Shown here: piece after piece, positions 21,104 to 29,607 of the stretch
Layout of the letters: every line of letters starts with the position of its first letter
How positions within the stretch are numbered: the first letter of the stretch is position 1
Assembly (NCBI GenBank): GCA_023667225.1
Contig: JAMPAN010000011.1
Coordinates: forward strand, 1-40,570
Direction of reading: 5' to 3'
DNA length: 40,570 nt
From: Oxalobacter formigenes
GTDB lineage: Bacteria > Pseudomonadota > Gammaproteobacteria > Burkholderiales > Burkholderiaceae_D
Notes under the pieces: model-generated
What the model was told of the DNA's origin: nothing
The model's database searches: none
What the model saw: only the letters and a program-made list of their open reading frames with translations
Translations under genes and position numbers: made by a program

Positions 21104-21293
21104 AAGCTTTCAAAACGCCCGGCACAAATGGGCCCGATTAAAAAGGAAAAAAATGACAGCTGTGATTATGACAGCTTAAACCATCATGAAAAAGCAGATG
21201 CTAAGATAATTTCATTCCCTGAAGACCCTGTTGGCAAAATGGGTATAATCGGAGAAAGCACTTTTTTGCACTGCCAGGATCAGGAGCACCGAC
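21104..21293. promoter_or_regulatory. Divergent region ubiU / export operon
   Basis: 190 bp between outward-facing starts. A plus-strand TATAAT lies at 21244-21249, about 45 bp ahead of the membrane-fusion gene, without a good -35. A direct repeat GACAGCT (two copies 8 nt apart, near 21153-21174) could be an activator site. No FNR-like TTGAT-N4-ATCAA was seen. Confidence 0.35.
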
Positions 21294-22286
21294 ATGTCTT
21301 TCAAACTGCCAGGATCGCGCCTTGCCAGAATTGCCGTCCTGGCTGCCATAGCTGCTGCTGTCGGCGCAACGGCATGGACTTTTCTTCGTCCGCCAGCCAT
21401 ACCGGAAGGCTTTGCTTACGGTAACGGCAGACTGGAAGCAACAGAAACCGCCATTGCTTCCAAAATACAGGGAAAACTTGTTGAAGTACGCTTTCGCGAA
21501 GGAGCTGATCTGAAAGCAGGCGAAATAGCAGCCGTGCTGGATGGCGAAGATGTCAAAGCCCGGCTGCGCGCTGCCGAAGCCGACCTCATCCGGGCTCAAG
21601 AAGCAGCCCGTGCAAGCCGCGAAAACGTCAAAACCGCCCAAAGCGAACAGGAACTGGCTGTCGTCACCTACCGGCGGACAGAAGAACTGATCCGGAAAAA
21701 CTTCATCTCAAAAGCCCAGCTGGACAAGGACAGAACCACCCTTGACACCGCTGCTGCCAACCTGGCCGGCGCACGTAACCGCGTAAGCGAAGCCGATGCA
21801 GCCGTTGAATCCGCACAAGCCAACGTGGAAGCCCTCAAAGTCGGCGTGGACGACACCCTTTTGCGTGTCCCGGTTGACGGCCGCGTCCTGTACCGCCTGG
21901 CCGAACCGGGGGAGGTCGTATCCGCAGGCGGACGCGTTCTTGCCATGATCGACCTGTCCGATATCTATATGTATATTTACCTCAACACAGAAGAAGCCGG
22001 AAAAGTCATCATCGGCGATGAAGCCTGTATCGTGCTGGATGCTTTACCCAATGTCCCTGTTCCGGCCCATGTTGCCTTTGTCGCCCCCAAAAACCAGTTC
22101 ACCCCCAAGGAAGTGGAAACCCGCGAAGAACGAATCAAATTCATGTTTCGCGTCAAACTCAAAATAGACCGGGAATGGCTTGATAAAAACAGCCATATCG
22201 CCAAACCGGGTATGCCCGGCATCGGCTGGGTCAGAATCCGGCCCGGCGCGCCCTGGCCTGCCAACCCGCCAAAACTCGCAAGGTAA
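21294..22286 (+). CDS. HlyD-family membrane fusion protein (YhiI-like)
   Basis: 330 residues. One N-terminal membrane anchor (IAVLAAIAAAVGATAWTFL), a lipoyl-like half (TAIASKIQGKLVEVRFREGADLKAG), a long alpha-helical hairpin of about 100 residues rich in Ala/Glu/Arg, the second lipoyl half (LLRVPVDGRVLYRLAEPGEVV) and a beta-barrel domain. It would bridge the inner-membrane ABC transporter to an outer-membrane channel. CAGGAG precedes the start and only 3 bp separate its stop from the ATPase gene. The order matches E. coli yhiI-rbbA-yhhJ. The outer-membrane TolC-type partner is not in the window. Confidence 0.88.
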   Translation: MSFKLPGSRLARIAVLAAIAAAVGATAWTFLRPPAIPEGFAYGNGRLEATETAIASKIQGKLVEVRFREGADLKAGEIAAVLDGEDVKARLRAAEADLIRAQEAARASRENVKTAQSEQELAVVTYRRTEELIRKNFISKAQLDKDRTTLDTAAANLAGARNRVSEADAAVESAQANVEALKVGVDDTLLRVPVDGRVLYRLAEPGEVVSAGGRVLAMIDLSDIYMYIYLNTEEAGKVIIGDEACIVLDALPNVPVPAHVAFVAPKNQFTPKEVETREERIKFMFRVKLKIDREWLDKNSHIAKPGMPGIGWVRIRPGAPWPANPPKLAR

Positions 22287-22289
22287 CTC

Positions 22290-25013
22290 ATGACCGGTTT
22301 GATTGCAGCCCGGCTCAAAGAAGTCAGCCTGCACTACAAGGCGGCAACTGCCCTGGATAACGTTACAGTGGATATACCGGGCGGCTGCATTGTTGGTTTA
22401 ATCGGCCCGGACGGCGTAGGCAAATCCTCCCTTCTCTCCCTCATTTCCGGCGCACGCAAAATCCAGAAAGGCCATATTGAAGTCCTCGGAACCGATATCA
22501 GCAGCGAACCCGAAAGGAGACGCCTTCTTCCCCGGATTGCCTATATGCCGCAAGGCTTGGGGAAAAACCTCTATCCCACCCTCTCCGTAGCAGAAAATAT
22601 TGACTTTTTTGCCCGCCTTTTCGGGCATGCAAAAGAAGAACGCCGCGCCCGCATTGATGCGCTTACCGAAGCCACCGGCCTTGCCCCGTTCAGGGATAGA
22701 CCCACAGGCAAACTCTCCGGTGGCATGAAACAAAAACTGGGATTATGCTGCTCGCTTGTACACGACCCGGATCTTCTCATCCTGGATGAACCGACAACCG
22801 GCGTGGATCCCCTCTCCCGCCGCCAGTTCTGGGAACTCATCAACTCCATCCGCGAAAAACGCAGCCAAATGAGCGTGCTGGTTGCCACCGCCTACATGGA
22901 AGAGGCAGAACAGTTTGACTGGCTGGCTGCCATGTACACAGGAAAAATCATCGCCACCGGCACTGCCGGGGAAATGAAATCACAAGCCGGGGCAGACACT
23001 CTTGAAAAAGCCTTCATCCATTTCCTGCCGGATTCACGCACACAAAACTATCAGGAACTGGTTATTCCGGCCCTGGAAGAAACCAGTGATGACTGGGCCA
23101 TCGAAGCCGAAGAGCTGACCCAGCGCTTCGGCGACTTCATCGCCGTCAACAATGTCAGCTTCCGGATTGCAAAAGGCGAAATATTCGGTTTTCTGGGATC
23201 AAACGGCTGTGGCAAAACCACAACCATGAAAATGCTTACCGGCCTGCTTCCTCCCACCGAAGGCAGCTCCCGTATCTTTGGCAAAGTCGTGAACGCCGCC
23301 AATCTGGAAAGCCGGCGGGATGTCGGTTACATGTCGCAATCCTTTTCCCTGTATGGAGAACTGACCGTCATGCAAAACCTGGACTTGCATGCCGCGCTTT
23401 TCCACCTTCCTCCAGAAAAGAAAAAAGCGCGGGTAACCGAACTGGTCGCCCGCTTCGGCCTTGAACCCTATGTTGATTCGCCGGCAGAAAAACTGCCCCT
23501 TGGCATCCGGCAGCGCCTTTCCCTTGCTGTCTCCGTTGTGCATGAACCCCGGCTGCTCATCCTGGACGAACCCACCTCTGGCGTAGATCCGGTAGCCCGA
23601 GACGAATTCTGGCGTTACCTCATCCAGATGTCGCGCGAACAAAACGTCACCATCTTCATCTCTACCCACTTCATGAATGAGGCCGAACGATGCGACCGCA
23701 TCTCGCTCATGCACGCAGGCACAGTTTTGGATAGCGGCACACCCAAGGCCCTCCAGGAAAAACAGCAGGCTGCAACTCTGGAAGAAGCCTTCATCGCCTA
23801 TCTGGAAGATGCCGCCGGCAAGGATGAACCGGTACCCTTTCAGGAAACCGCGCTGGAACCGCACACCGAAACCGCTGCGCCTCCTTCCTCTTTCAGCCTG
23901 CAACGTATGCTGGGATACGCCTTCAGAGAAAGCCTGGAACTCAGGCGCGACCCTATCAGGCTCATCTTTGCCCTTTTAGGCTCTGCCCTTTTGATGTGCG
24001 TTTTAGGCAGCGGCATTTCCATGGATGTGGAAGACCTGAAATTCGCAGTGTACGACCAGGATCAGTCTCCCCAGTCGCGGGATTACATCGACAATCTTGC
24101 CGGATCACGCTATTTCATCCGGCAAAACCCCATCCAGAGCGGCCAGGAGCTGGAACACCGTATGCAAACCGGCGAGTTGTCGGTTGCCATAGAAATCCCA
24201 CCTGGCTACGGACGCGATCTGTTGCAAGGCCGCCGGCCGGAAATTGCCGCCTGGGTGGACGGCTCCATGCCATACAGGGGAGAAACCATCCGCGGATACA
24301 TCGTTGGCATGCACCAGGAATACTTAAACCGGCTTTCCGGGGAAACAACCGGGCAGACTGCCGCACAACCGGCTCAACTGGATCTGCGCTACCGCTACAA
24401 CCAGGATTTCAAAAGTATCTACGCCATGGTGCCTGCCGTCATTCCGCTATTGCTGACCCTGATTCCCTCCGTACTGGTCGCGCTTGGCGTCGTCCGTGAA
24501 AAAGAACTGGGCTCCATTACCAATTTCTATGTTACCCCCACTACCAAGCTGGAATTTCTCCTGGGCAAACAAATTCCCTACATTGCCATCTCCATGCTCG
24601 GTTACTTCATCATGATGGGCTTGGCAATTTTCCTTTTCAGGGTTCCTTTAAAAGGCAGTTTCCTTGCACTGACTATCGGCGCCTTCTTTTACGTTGTTGC
24701 CACCACCGGCGTTGGGCTGGTCATCTCCACATTTACCCCTACGCAAATATCCGCATTATTTGGCACCGCCATTTTGACCATGCTCCCCACCACGCAATTC
24801 TCCGGCCTGACCACGCCGGTCGGTTCGCTTGAAGGCGGCGCCTACTGGATCGGGCAATGCTTCCCGGCATCCTACTTTCTGGTACTAAGCCGCGGCGTCT
24901 TTACCAAGGCGCTCTTTTTTCCAGAGCTGATAGGTCCCATCCTCACACTGGCCCTCTTTTTCCCTGTCAACACCTTCATTGCCTGGCTCTTGCTGCCCAA
25001 CCAGGAAAAGTGA
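22290..25013 (+). CDS. rbbA: RbbA-type fused double-ATPase/permease ABC protein
   Basis: 907 residues, close to E. coli RbbA (YhiH). Order of domains: first ATPase with Walker A GPDGVGKS (39-46), signature [10 protein letters not shown] and Walker [14 protein letters not shown]; second ATPase with Walker A GSNGCGKT (near 303), Walker [14 protein letters not shown] and a degenerate signature LPLGIRQRL in place of LSGGQ; then an ABC-2 type membrane domain from about residue 540 with one early and five to six late hydrophobic segments. E. coli RbbA is described as a ribosome-associated ATPase, but this neighbourhood (fusion protein before, second permease after) indicates an exporter. Substrate unknown. 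Confidence 0.9.
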   Translation: MTGLIAARLKEVSLHYKAATALDNVTVDIPGGCIVGLIGPDGVGKSSLLSLISGARKIQKGHIEVLGTDISSEPERRRLLPRIAYMPQGLGKNLYPTLSVAENIDFFARLFGHAKEERRARIDALTEATGLAPFRDRPTGKLSGGMKQKLGLCCSLVHDPDLLILDEPTTGVDPLSRRQFWELINSIREKRSQMSVLVATAYMEEAEQFDWLAAMYTGKIIATGTAGEMKSQAGADTLEKAFIHFLPDSRTQNYQELVIPALEETSDDWAIEAEELTQRFGDFIAVNNVSFRIAKGEIFGFLGSNGCGKTTTMKMLTGLLPPTEGSSRIFGKVVNAANLESRRDVGYMSQSFSLYGELTVMQNLDLHAALFHLPPEKKKARVTELVARFGLEPYVDSPAEKLPLGIRQRLSLAVSVVHEPRLLILDEPTSGVDPVARDEFWRYLIQMSREQNVTIFISTHFMNEAERCDRISLMHAGTVLDSGTPKALQEKQQAATLEEAFIAYLEDAAGKDEPVPFQETALEPHTETAAPPSSFSLQRMLGYAFRESLELRRDPIRLIFALLGSALLMCVLGSGISMDVEDLKFAVYDQDQSPQSRDYIDNLAGSRYFIRQNPIQSGQELEHRMQTGELSVAIEIPPGYGRDLLQGRRPEIAAWVDGSMPYRGETIRGYIVGMHQEYLNRLSGETTGQTAAQPAQLDLRYRYNQDFKSIYAMVPAVIPLLLTLIPSVLVALGVVREKELGSITNFYVTPTTKLEFLLGKQIPYIAISMLGYFIMMGLAIFLFRVPLKGSFLALTIGAFFYVVATTGVGLVISTFTPTQISALFGTAILTMLPTTQFSGLTTPVGSLEGGAYWIGQCFPASYFLVLSRGVFTKALFFPELIGPILTLALFFPVNTFIAWLLLPNQEK

Positions 25014-25020
25014 GAATATC

Positions 25021-26148
25021 ATGCAAACACGCTTTTGGAACATCTACAATCTGGGCATAAAGGAATTGCGCAGCCTGCTGGCAGACAAAGCCCTTCTCCT
25101 GCTCATTATCTGGGCTTTTACCGGCGGCATTTACAGCGCTTCCAAAGGCGTATCCAAAGAACTGAAAAACGCGCCCGTTGCCATCGTAGATCAAGATCAA
25201 TCGCAGCTCTCACGCCGCTTTCCCTATGCGCTGACGCAACCCTATTTCAAAAAACCTGCCCTCCTCGCTCCAGATGAAGTGGACGAGGCCATGGACAAAG
25301 GGTTTTACTCCTTTTCCATCATCATCCCGCCCAGCTTTGAAAAAGACCTGCTGGCCGGCCGCAACCCTGTCATCCAGGTCAATATCGACGCCACCGTCAT
25401 GAGCCAGGCCTTCATCGGGGCAGGCTATATCCAGAACATCCTCACAACAGAAATCAACGAACTACTCAACCGTTCCTACGAAACCGCCTCCACACCCATT
25501 AACCTGGTCACCCGCGTCAGGTTCAATCCCAACCTGACCGGATACTGGTTTGGCGGCGTCATGGAAACCATCAACAACATCAACATGCTGACCATCATCC
25601 TGGTCGGCGCAGCCTATATCCGGGAACGGGAACACGGCACCATTGAGCACCTCCTGGCCATGCCGCTTGTCCCCATTGAAATCATGGCCTCAAAAATCTG
25701 GGCCAACGGGCTGGCTGTTCTGATCGCCGCCACCGTTTCCCTGACCCTCATTATCCGACTTCTCCTGAAAGTCCCTATTGCCGGCTCCATTCCGCTTTTC
25801 ATTGCAGCTGCCGCCATCTACCTCTTCTCGGCCGGTTCTATCGGCATCTTTTTAGGCACCATTGCGCGTTCCATGCCTCAGCTCGGGCTGCTGATCTTTC
25901 TCACTATCATCCCCATGCAAATGCTTTCCGGCGGCTCCACCCCGCAGGAAAGCATGCCTGCCGCCATGCAATACCTGATGACCGTCGTCCCCATCACCTA
26001 CTTTGTCCGCCTGGCGCAATCCATCCTGTACCGGGGCGCAGGGCTGGCTATTGTCTGGAAAGACATGCTCATCATGGGCCTGATCGGCATTGTCTTCTTC
26101 ATAGCCGCCCAGGCACGCTTCCGCACCTCCGTTGCCCAGGCCGGATAA
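25021..26148 (+). CDS. ABC-2 type permease (YhhJ-like)
   Basis: 375 residues from 25021 (MQTRFWNIYNLGIKELRSLLADK); the frame is open upstream but overlaps the rbbA end. Typical ABC-2 topology: one N-terminal membrane helix (LLLLIIWAFTGGIYSA), a periplasmic domain of about 150 residues, then five hydrophobic segments in the C-terminal half, with the YIREREHGTIEHLLAMPLVP loop characteristic of the family. It lies 7 bp after rbbA and is the last gene of the operon, presumably pairing with the permease part of RbbA to form the channel. Confidence 0.9.
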   Translation: MQTRFWNIYNLGIKELRSLLADKALLLLIIWAFTGGIYSASKGVSKELKNAPVAIVDQDQSQLSRRFPYALTQPYFKKPALLAPDEVDEAMDKGFYSFSIIIPPSFEKDLLAGRNPVIQVNIDATVMSQAFIGAGYIQNILTTEINELLNRSYETASTPINLVTRVRFNPNLTGYWFGGVMETINNINMLTIILVGAAYIREREHGTIEHLLAMPLVPIEIMASKIWANGLAVLIAATVSLTLIIRLLLKVPIAGSIPLFIAAAAIYLFSAGSIGIFLGTIARSMPQLGLLIFLTIIPMQMLSGGSTPQESMPAAMQYLMTVVPITYFVRLAQSILYRGAGLAIVWKDMLIMGLIGIVFFIAAQARFRTSVAQAG

Positions 26149-26165
26149 CCACCGGCCTAGGAAGC

Positions 26166-27143
26166 CTATTCGGGAACCAGCATCACCGGTTCCCAGCCGT
26201 AAGAACCGTCCCCGTTCGAGTAAATCCGGCCGATACCGGGATAAGGCAGATGCGCGCCTGCCGTCATCCATTTATATTTGGAGGCAAAATTAAACACTTT
26301 GTAGCGCGTTAACGTTGCCTGTTCCCGGTCCACATCAAATTCCAGCGCCACATCCGGCCGGGCAAATTGCACGTCATAGCTGATAACTACATCACCCAGC
26401 ACAAAAAAACGCGCATCTCCGGATTTAACGACAAACATCGTATGCCCCGGCGTATGGCCTGCCGTAGTAATCGCCCGAATCCCCCGTATCACCTCGTCCT
26501 TGTGGCGGAAAGTCCGCCACTTTCCCGCCTTCCGGTAAGGCGCAACAGAAGACTGGGCCATTTCAAACGCCTTCTTCATAAAAGCAGTCTTTGCCTCGCC
26601 AGCCTGTTTGGCAGAAAGCCAGAAATCGCTTTCCTGCTCGTTCACATAAATTGTGGCACGGGGAAAAAGCATCCTCCCTTCGGCATCGGTCAACCCGCCT
26701 GCATGGTCGCCGTGCATATGGGTCAAAAGAATTATATCCACCTGCTCCGGCTGATAACCCGCCGCCTTCAAATTGGCAATAAGCCTGCCCCTCTGCGGCC
26801 CGAAAAGCATCCCGCATCCCGCATCAATCAATACCAGATGCTCACCCGTATTGACCAGATACATATTAACAGCCATCTGCACCTTGTCGCCGTCAATATA
26901 ATGCTTTGCCAAAAGCTGCTGCAATTCCGTACCGGAGGCATTCGACATCAGTGCCGTATCCACCTCCAGCACCCCGTCAAACAACGCTGTAATCTCAAAC
27001 TGGCCATGCATCATCCGGTAAAAACCAGGAACCTGCCTGTGAGCCATCGGTACTTCAGCCCGAACCGCTGTCGTCCATCCCGAAACCAGCACTGCCAGCG
27101 CCAGAACCAGGCTTTGCCAGTATCGTCCTGAAATTGCCTGCAT
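26166..27143 (-). CDS. Exported metallo-beta-lactamase-fold hydrolase
   Basis: 325 residues from 27143 (MQAISGRYWQSL), selected because GGGGAGGA lies just upstream; the frame is open to 27191. A signal peptide ends near TAVRA, so the protein should be periplasmic. The metal site is THMHGDHAGG (HxHxDH), with further ligands in TTAGHTPGHT and FVLGDVVISYD, and the early loop LIDAGCGMLFGPQRG. This is the general COG0491-like hydrolase pattern, which includes lactonases and glyoxalases; the substrate cannot be told from sequence. It is convergent with the export operon with 17 bp between stops. Confidence 0.82.
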   Translation of the reverse strand: MQAISGRYWQSLVLALAVLVSGWTTAVRAEVPMAHRQVPGFYRMMHGQFEITALFDGVLEVDTALMSNASGTELQQLLAKHYIDGDKVQMAVNMYLVNTGEHLVLIDAGCGMLFGPQRGRLIANLKAAGYQPEQVDIILLTHMHGDHAGGLTDAEGRMLFPRATIYVNEQESDFWLSAKQAGEAKTAFMKKAFEMAQSSVAPYRKAGKWRTFRHKDEVIRGIRAITTAGHTPGHTMFVVKSGDARFFVLGDVVISYDVQFARPDVALEFDVDREQATLTRYKVFNFASKYKWMTAGAHLPYPGIGRIYSNGDGSYGWEPVMLVPE

Positions 27144-27588
27144 CACATCCTCCCCTGTCTGCACTTTCCAACCCAACATCCCCAAACCCATGCTCCCGAT
27201 CTGCCGGACAAACCCATTGTAGCATCAAACCTCCCCTGCCCCGGTTCAACAGCATCCTCTTCGACATACCTGATACAGTTTCCCGGCCGGATAAGCCGGC
27301 TTTTTCTGCCGCCCCCAAAAAAACAAGAGGTCACCACATTATTTTCTGATAAGTTGTTCTCCCGTCCCTGTTCATGTTTTCCCTGAATACAGTTTGGGAT
27401 ATAGAAATCATCGCCTCACAATAACGGGCGACATTCAGGCAAACGGCATGAATTTTTTAGTCATAGAATAAAAACAGTGCAAAAATGCAGCCTCTGGATA
27501 AAACAGAGAAATGAAAACGCTTCTGACAATTGATTGCTGCCAGCGGGCATATATGGAAAATGTATCCCCCCGTCCCCAAGGGATGTTT
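27144..27588. other. 445-bp non-coding gap with an orphan plus-strand terminator
   Basis: No convincing gene on either strand. It holds the promoter of the MBL gene (leftward) and a plus-strand terminator-like hairpin at 27286-27307. No plus-strand gene precedes that hairpin, so an unannotated small RNA is possible. The remainder shows nothing recognisable. Confidence 0.5.
27286..27307 (+). terminator. Orphan terminator-like hairpin
   Basis: GCCGG-ATAAG-CCGGC followed by TTTTTCT on the plus strand. The nearest plus-strand gene upstream ends more than 1.1 kb away with an oppositely oriented gene between, so its target transcript is unclear. Confidence 0.5.
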
Positions 27589-28257
27589 TCAAACGCTTTC
27601 GCGCTTTTCCTGTAAAAGAAAATCCAGTTTGTCTTTGACGGCCTGCCTGGCAATCTTGTCCATTTGCTCTACGGTCTTCGGTCCGCCAACAGATGCCAGC
27701 GCATAAGGATCATTCAGGGCAACATGGGTGTCTGTCAACATAGCCCAAAGCTGCCGGTGAGTCCACTGGCGCTCCTTTACCGGCATACTGGAGTCGTAAT
27801 AGTCAGACCAGTCACACAAATATTTGCCGGAAATAAACGCCAGGCTATTAATCGGAGCTGAAACAGCCTCCTCATAAGCAGTCGCATAATAGTTTTTTAT
27901 CGTGTTTTCCTGCTCTGTCAATTGCCCTATATAGGATTCAAAATAGGTTTTGGTAGCAATAGCGCCGTCCGGATCAACAGACCGATAGGGATCAATCTGC
28001 AGTGAATTCTGGTTTTCACTCTGCCACTGTTCAAGCTGGCACATGAAATCCTCTCTTGTCATGGCTCCCAGTTGAGCCGCCGCCTTATCAGCCAGCGCTT
28101 CGCCAGAAACTGCGGCCAGCCCTTCCTGGGAAAAAGTAACCTGATCGCAGCAGCTCGAAACAGATTCTGTTGCCGCCTGTTTTTCTCCCGGCCTGGCAAA
28201 ATGTGCTGTACGGTATGCAAAGACCTGATGAGCTTCAGGATTAAACGTAATATCCAT
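27589..28257 (-). CDS. Conserved-looking protein of unknown function, 222 residues
   Basis: Not recognised. 222 residues, no signal peptide or membrane segment. The N-terminal 70 residues look flexible and contain SSCCDQVTFSQEGLAAVSG, a short D-x-V-T-F-S-x-E-A/G-style motif seen near the N-terminus of assorted small bacterial proteins. The middle has a Tyr/Trp-rich helix region (LAFISGKYLCDWSDYYDSSMP), and the end is a charged helix (MDKIARQAVKDKLDFLLQEKRE). Soluble and acidic. Monocistronic with its own divergent promoter region shared with the DUF1540 gene. The function cannot be inferred; a secreted or effector-like role is only a guess. Confidence 0.7.
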   Translation of the reverse strand: MDITFNPEAHQVFAYRTAHFARPGEKQAATESVSSCCDQVTFSQEGLAAVSGEALADKAAAQLGAMTREDFMCQLEQWQSENQNSLQIDPYRSVDPDGAIATKTYFESYIGQLTEQENTIKNYYATAYEEAVSAPINSLAFISGKYLCDWSDYYDSSMPVKERQWTHRQLWAMLTDTHVALNDPYALASVGGPKTVEQMDKIARQAVKDKLDFLLQEKRESV

Positions 28258-28598
28258 TAAAGAAACTTTTCCGGTTTATGACTTGTTATTATCGGCAATT
28301 CCACACAAAACTTGAAAAACTTCCCTGAAAACATGCACATCATGCCGTAATTTGCCCACCGGTTACTTTTTTATCGTGCCAGCCGCTCTTTTGCAAAACT
28401 GCTGCCCTACGGCAGGAAAGTATTGGAAACAGGTAAAAAAGGAACCGCCTCCCTTGCGTCTGATCAAATCCCGAACCGGAACAACCGTTTTTTTCCCTGC
28501 TCAAAAAAACACCATCATCCGGCAGCTCTAAGCGGCCTGTCTGGAAAAACGGGAAAAAAGCTTTCCCCCTTTTTTTCAACTACATCAAGGAACCCGCC
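28258..28598. other. 341-bp divergent intergenic region
   Basis: Lies between the unknown gene (minus) and the DUF1540 gene (plus), and must contain both promoters. A GATAAT-like -10 on the minus strand near 28285-28290 is a weak candidate for the unknown gene. A short A/T-flanked hairpin sits at 28551-28577. No credible gene is present. Confidence 0.4.
28551..28577. terminator. Weak terminator-like hairpin ahead of the DUF1540 gene
   Basis: GGGAAA-AAAGC-TTTCCC followed by CC and a seven-T run on the plus strand; the opposite strand also has a GTTTTT run. Only three G:C pairs in the stem, so stability is modest. It ends 21 bp before the downstream start codon. Confidence 0.35.
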
Positions 28599-28907
28599 AT
28601 GCAACATCTTACCGTCATGATGCCCCTGATCAAAAACTGCTCCGTCACTCACTGTGCCTACAACAATGAAAACCAGTGCCATGCAAAAGCTATTACCGTT
28701 GGAGACGGCCAGTGCCCCGGCTGCGATACCTTTCTGGATATGCCCGATCCTTCATCCCATGCACGGCAGCCTGGGTGTACAGCCGGTGTTGGCGCCTGCA
28801 AGGTAAGCAGCTGCAAATTCAACGCGAATTATGCTTGCACTGCAAACGATATTGCTATCGCCATTCCGGGAAACCGGGCACTTTGCGCCACCTATACCCC
28901 ACGCTGA
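28599..28907 (+). CDS. Tandem DUF1540 cysteine-motif protein
   Basis: 102 residues with two copies of the DUF1540 pattern. Copy one: C14-x4-C19-x7-C27, then C39 and C42, with NNENQCHAKAITVG. Copy two: C67-x4-C72-x7-C80 then C96, with NANYACTANDIAIAI. The 4- and 7-residue spacings are identical in both. The cysteines suggest a metal or disulfide-stabilised small domain; no function has been established for this family. AAGGAA lies upstream of the start at 28599; Met7 or Met8 are alternatives. Not obviously linked to the HD gene downstream, which has its own promoter. Confidence 0.8.
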   Translation: MQHLTVMMPLIKNCSVTHCAYNNENQCHAKAITVGDGQCPGCDTFLDMPDPSSHARQPGCTAGVGACKVSSCKFNANYACTANDIAIAIPGNRALCATYTPR

Positions 28908-29003
28908 CCGCCTTTATTCCTGCCCCGTACTCTGCATTCTCTTCCCTGCGCTGCCGGGGCAGCCGCCATCCGGCCCCTCCCCTTTTCAGATACAACCGGT
29001 TTA

Positions 29004-29031
29004 TATATACTGTAATTATTTACAGTATATA
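29004..29031. promoter_or_regulatory. LexA operator (SOS box)
   Basis: A 28-bp perfect inverted repeat: arms TATATACTGT and ACAGTATATA separated by AATTATTT. The core fits the CTGT-N8-ACAG LexA consensus exactly, with the flanking TA/TA of the strongest E. coli-type boxes. It overlaps the -10 element of the downstream HD-hydrolase gene, a position where LexA would block polymerase. Confidence 0.8.
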
Positions 29032-29033
29032 AT
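29028..29033 (+). promoter_or_regulatory. -10 element of the HD-hydrolase promoter
   Basis: TATAAT partly inside the right arm of the SOS box. The start codon at 29041 is only 7 nt beyond it, so transcription would begin at or within 1-2 nt of the ATG, giving a leaderless message. No Shine-Dalgarno sequence is present between them, consistent with this. Confidence 0.5.
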
Positions 29034-29040
29034 ACTTGCC

Positions 29041-29607
29041 ATGCGCCAGAATAAAAAACTTGCCAGAAAAAAACACAAAAAACCGGAAATTCTTACCCGT
29101 ACCGGAAATTGTTTTTCCTTCTCCAATCCCGGCACCTATTACTTTGAAATAGAAACAATCGCCCATGCCCTTTCCCAGTTATGCCGCTTTACCGGGCATA
29201 CTGCTGCCTTTTATTCGGTAGCCCAGCATAGCGTACTGGTCAGCCGTCTTCTTCCTCCCGATATGCGCCTGGCAGGGTTATTGCACGATGCAGCAGAGGC
29301 CTTTGTTGGTGACATGACCCGGCCGCTTAAAGAACAATTTCCTGCCTATCGCCGGATGGAAAAAAAGATTGAAAAAGCACTCTTTAGGCAATATGGCGTG
29401 CCATTTCCCTTGCCGTATGAAATCAAAAAAGCCGATCTGGCGCTTCTGGCAACCGAACTGCGCGACCTGATGCCGCAAGAAAACTTACAAAAGAGCTGTT
29501 CAAAAGACATTCACCCCATGAAAGAAACCATCATTCCCTGGGAGCCGGCTGTTGCCAAAAAACAGTTTCTCACCTGCTTCAACCAATTGACAGGCCATAT
29601 TGCTTAA
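29041..29607 (+). CDS. HD-domain phosphohydrolase (YfbR-like), SOS-controlled
   Basis: 188 residues from 29041 (MRQNKKLARKKHKKPEIL); the frame is open 70 codons upstream but runs through the operator, so this start is preferred. HD-domain metal ligands: H63 in VAQHSVLVS, H82-D83 in LLHDAAEAFVGDM, and a late Asp in KKADLALLATELRDL. The layout matches the YfbR/phage-type HD hydrolases that act on (deoxy)nucleotide monophosphates. A basic N-terminus (KKLARKKHKK) may bind nucleic acid. With a LexA box on the promoter, a role in nucleotide-pool control during DNA damage is plausible but inferred. Its stop overlaps the convergent neighbour by 4 bp. Confidence 0.82.
   Translation: MRQNKKLARKKHKKPEILTRTGNCFSFSNPGTYYFEIETIAHALSQLCRFTGHTAAFYSVAQHSVLVSRLLPPDMRLAGLLHDAAEAFVGDMTRPLKEQFPAYRRMEKKIEKALFRQYGVPFPLPYEIKKADLALLATELRDLMPQENLQKSCSKDIHPMKETIIPWEPAVAKKQFLTCFNQLTGHIA

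Noticed and set aside
21104-21293. FNR-type operator for the anaerobic ubiquinone operon
   Set aside because: No TTGAT-N4-ATCAA or close variant was found on either strand of the region.
27435-27653. 72-codon minus-strand frame downstream of the unknown 222-residue gene
   Set aside because: It overlaps the end of that gene out of frame and lacks a ribosome site.
28340-28579. 79-codon minus-strand frame in the divergent region
   Set aside because: No ribosome site, biased composition, overlaps the promoter region and the weak hairpin.
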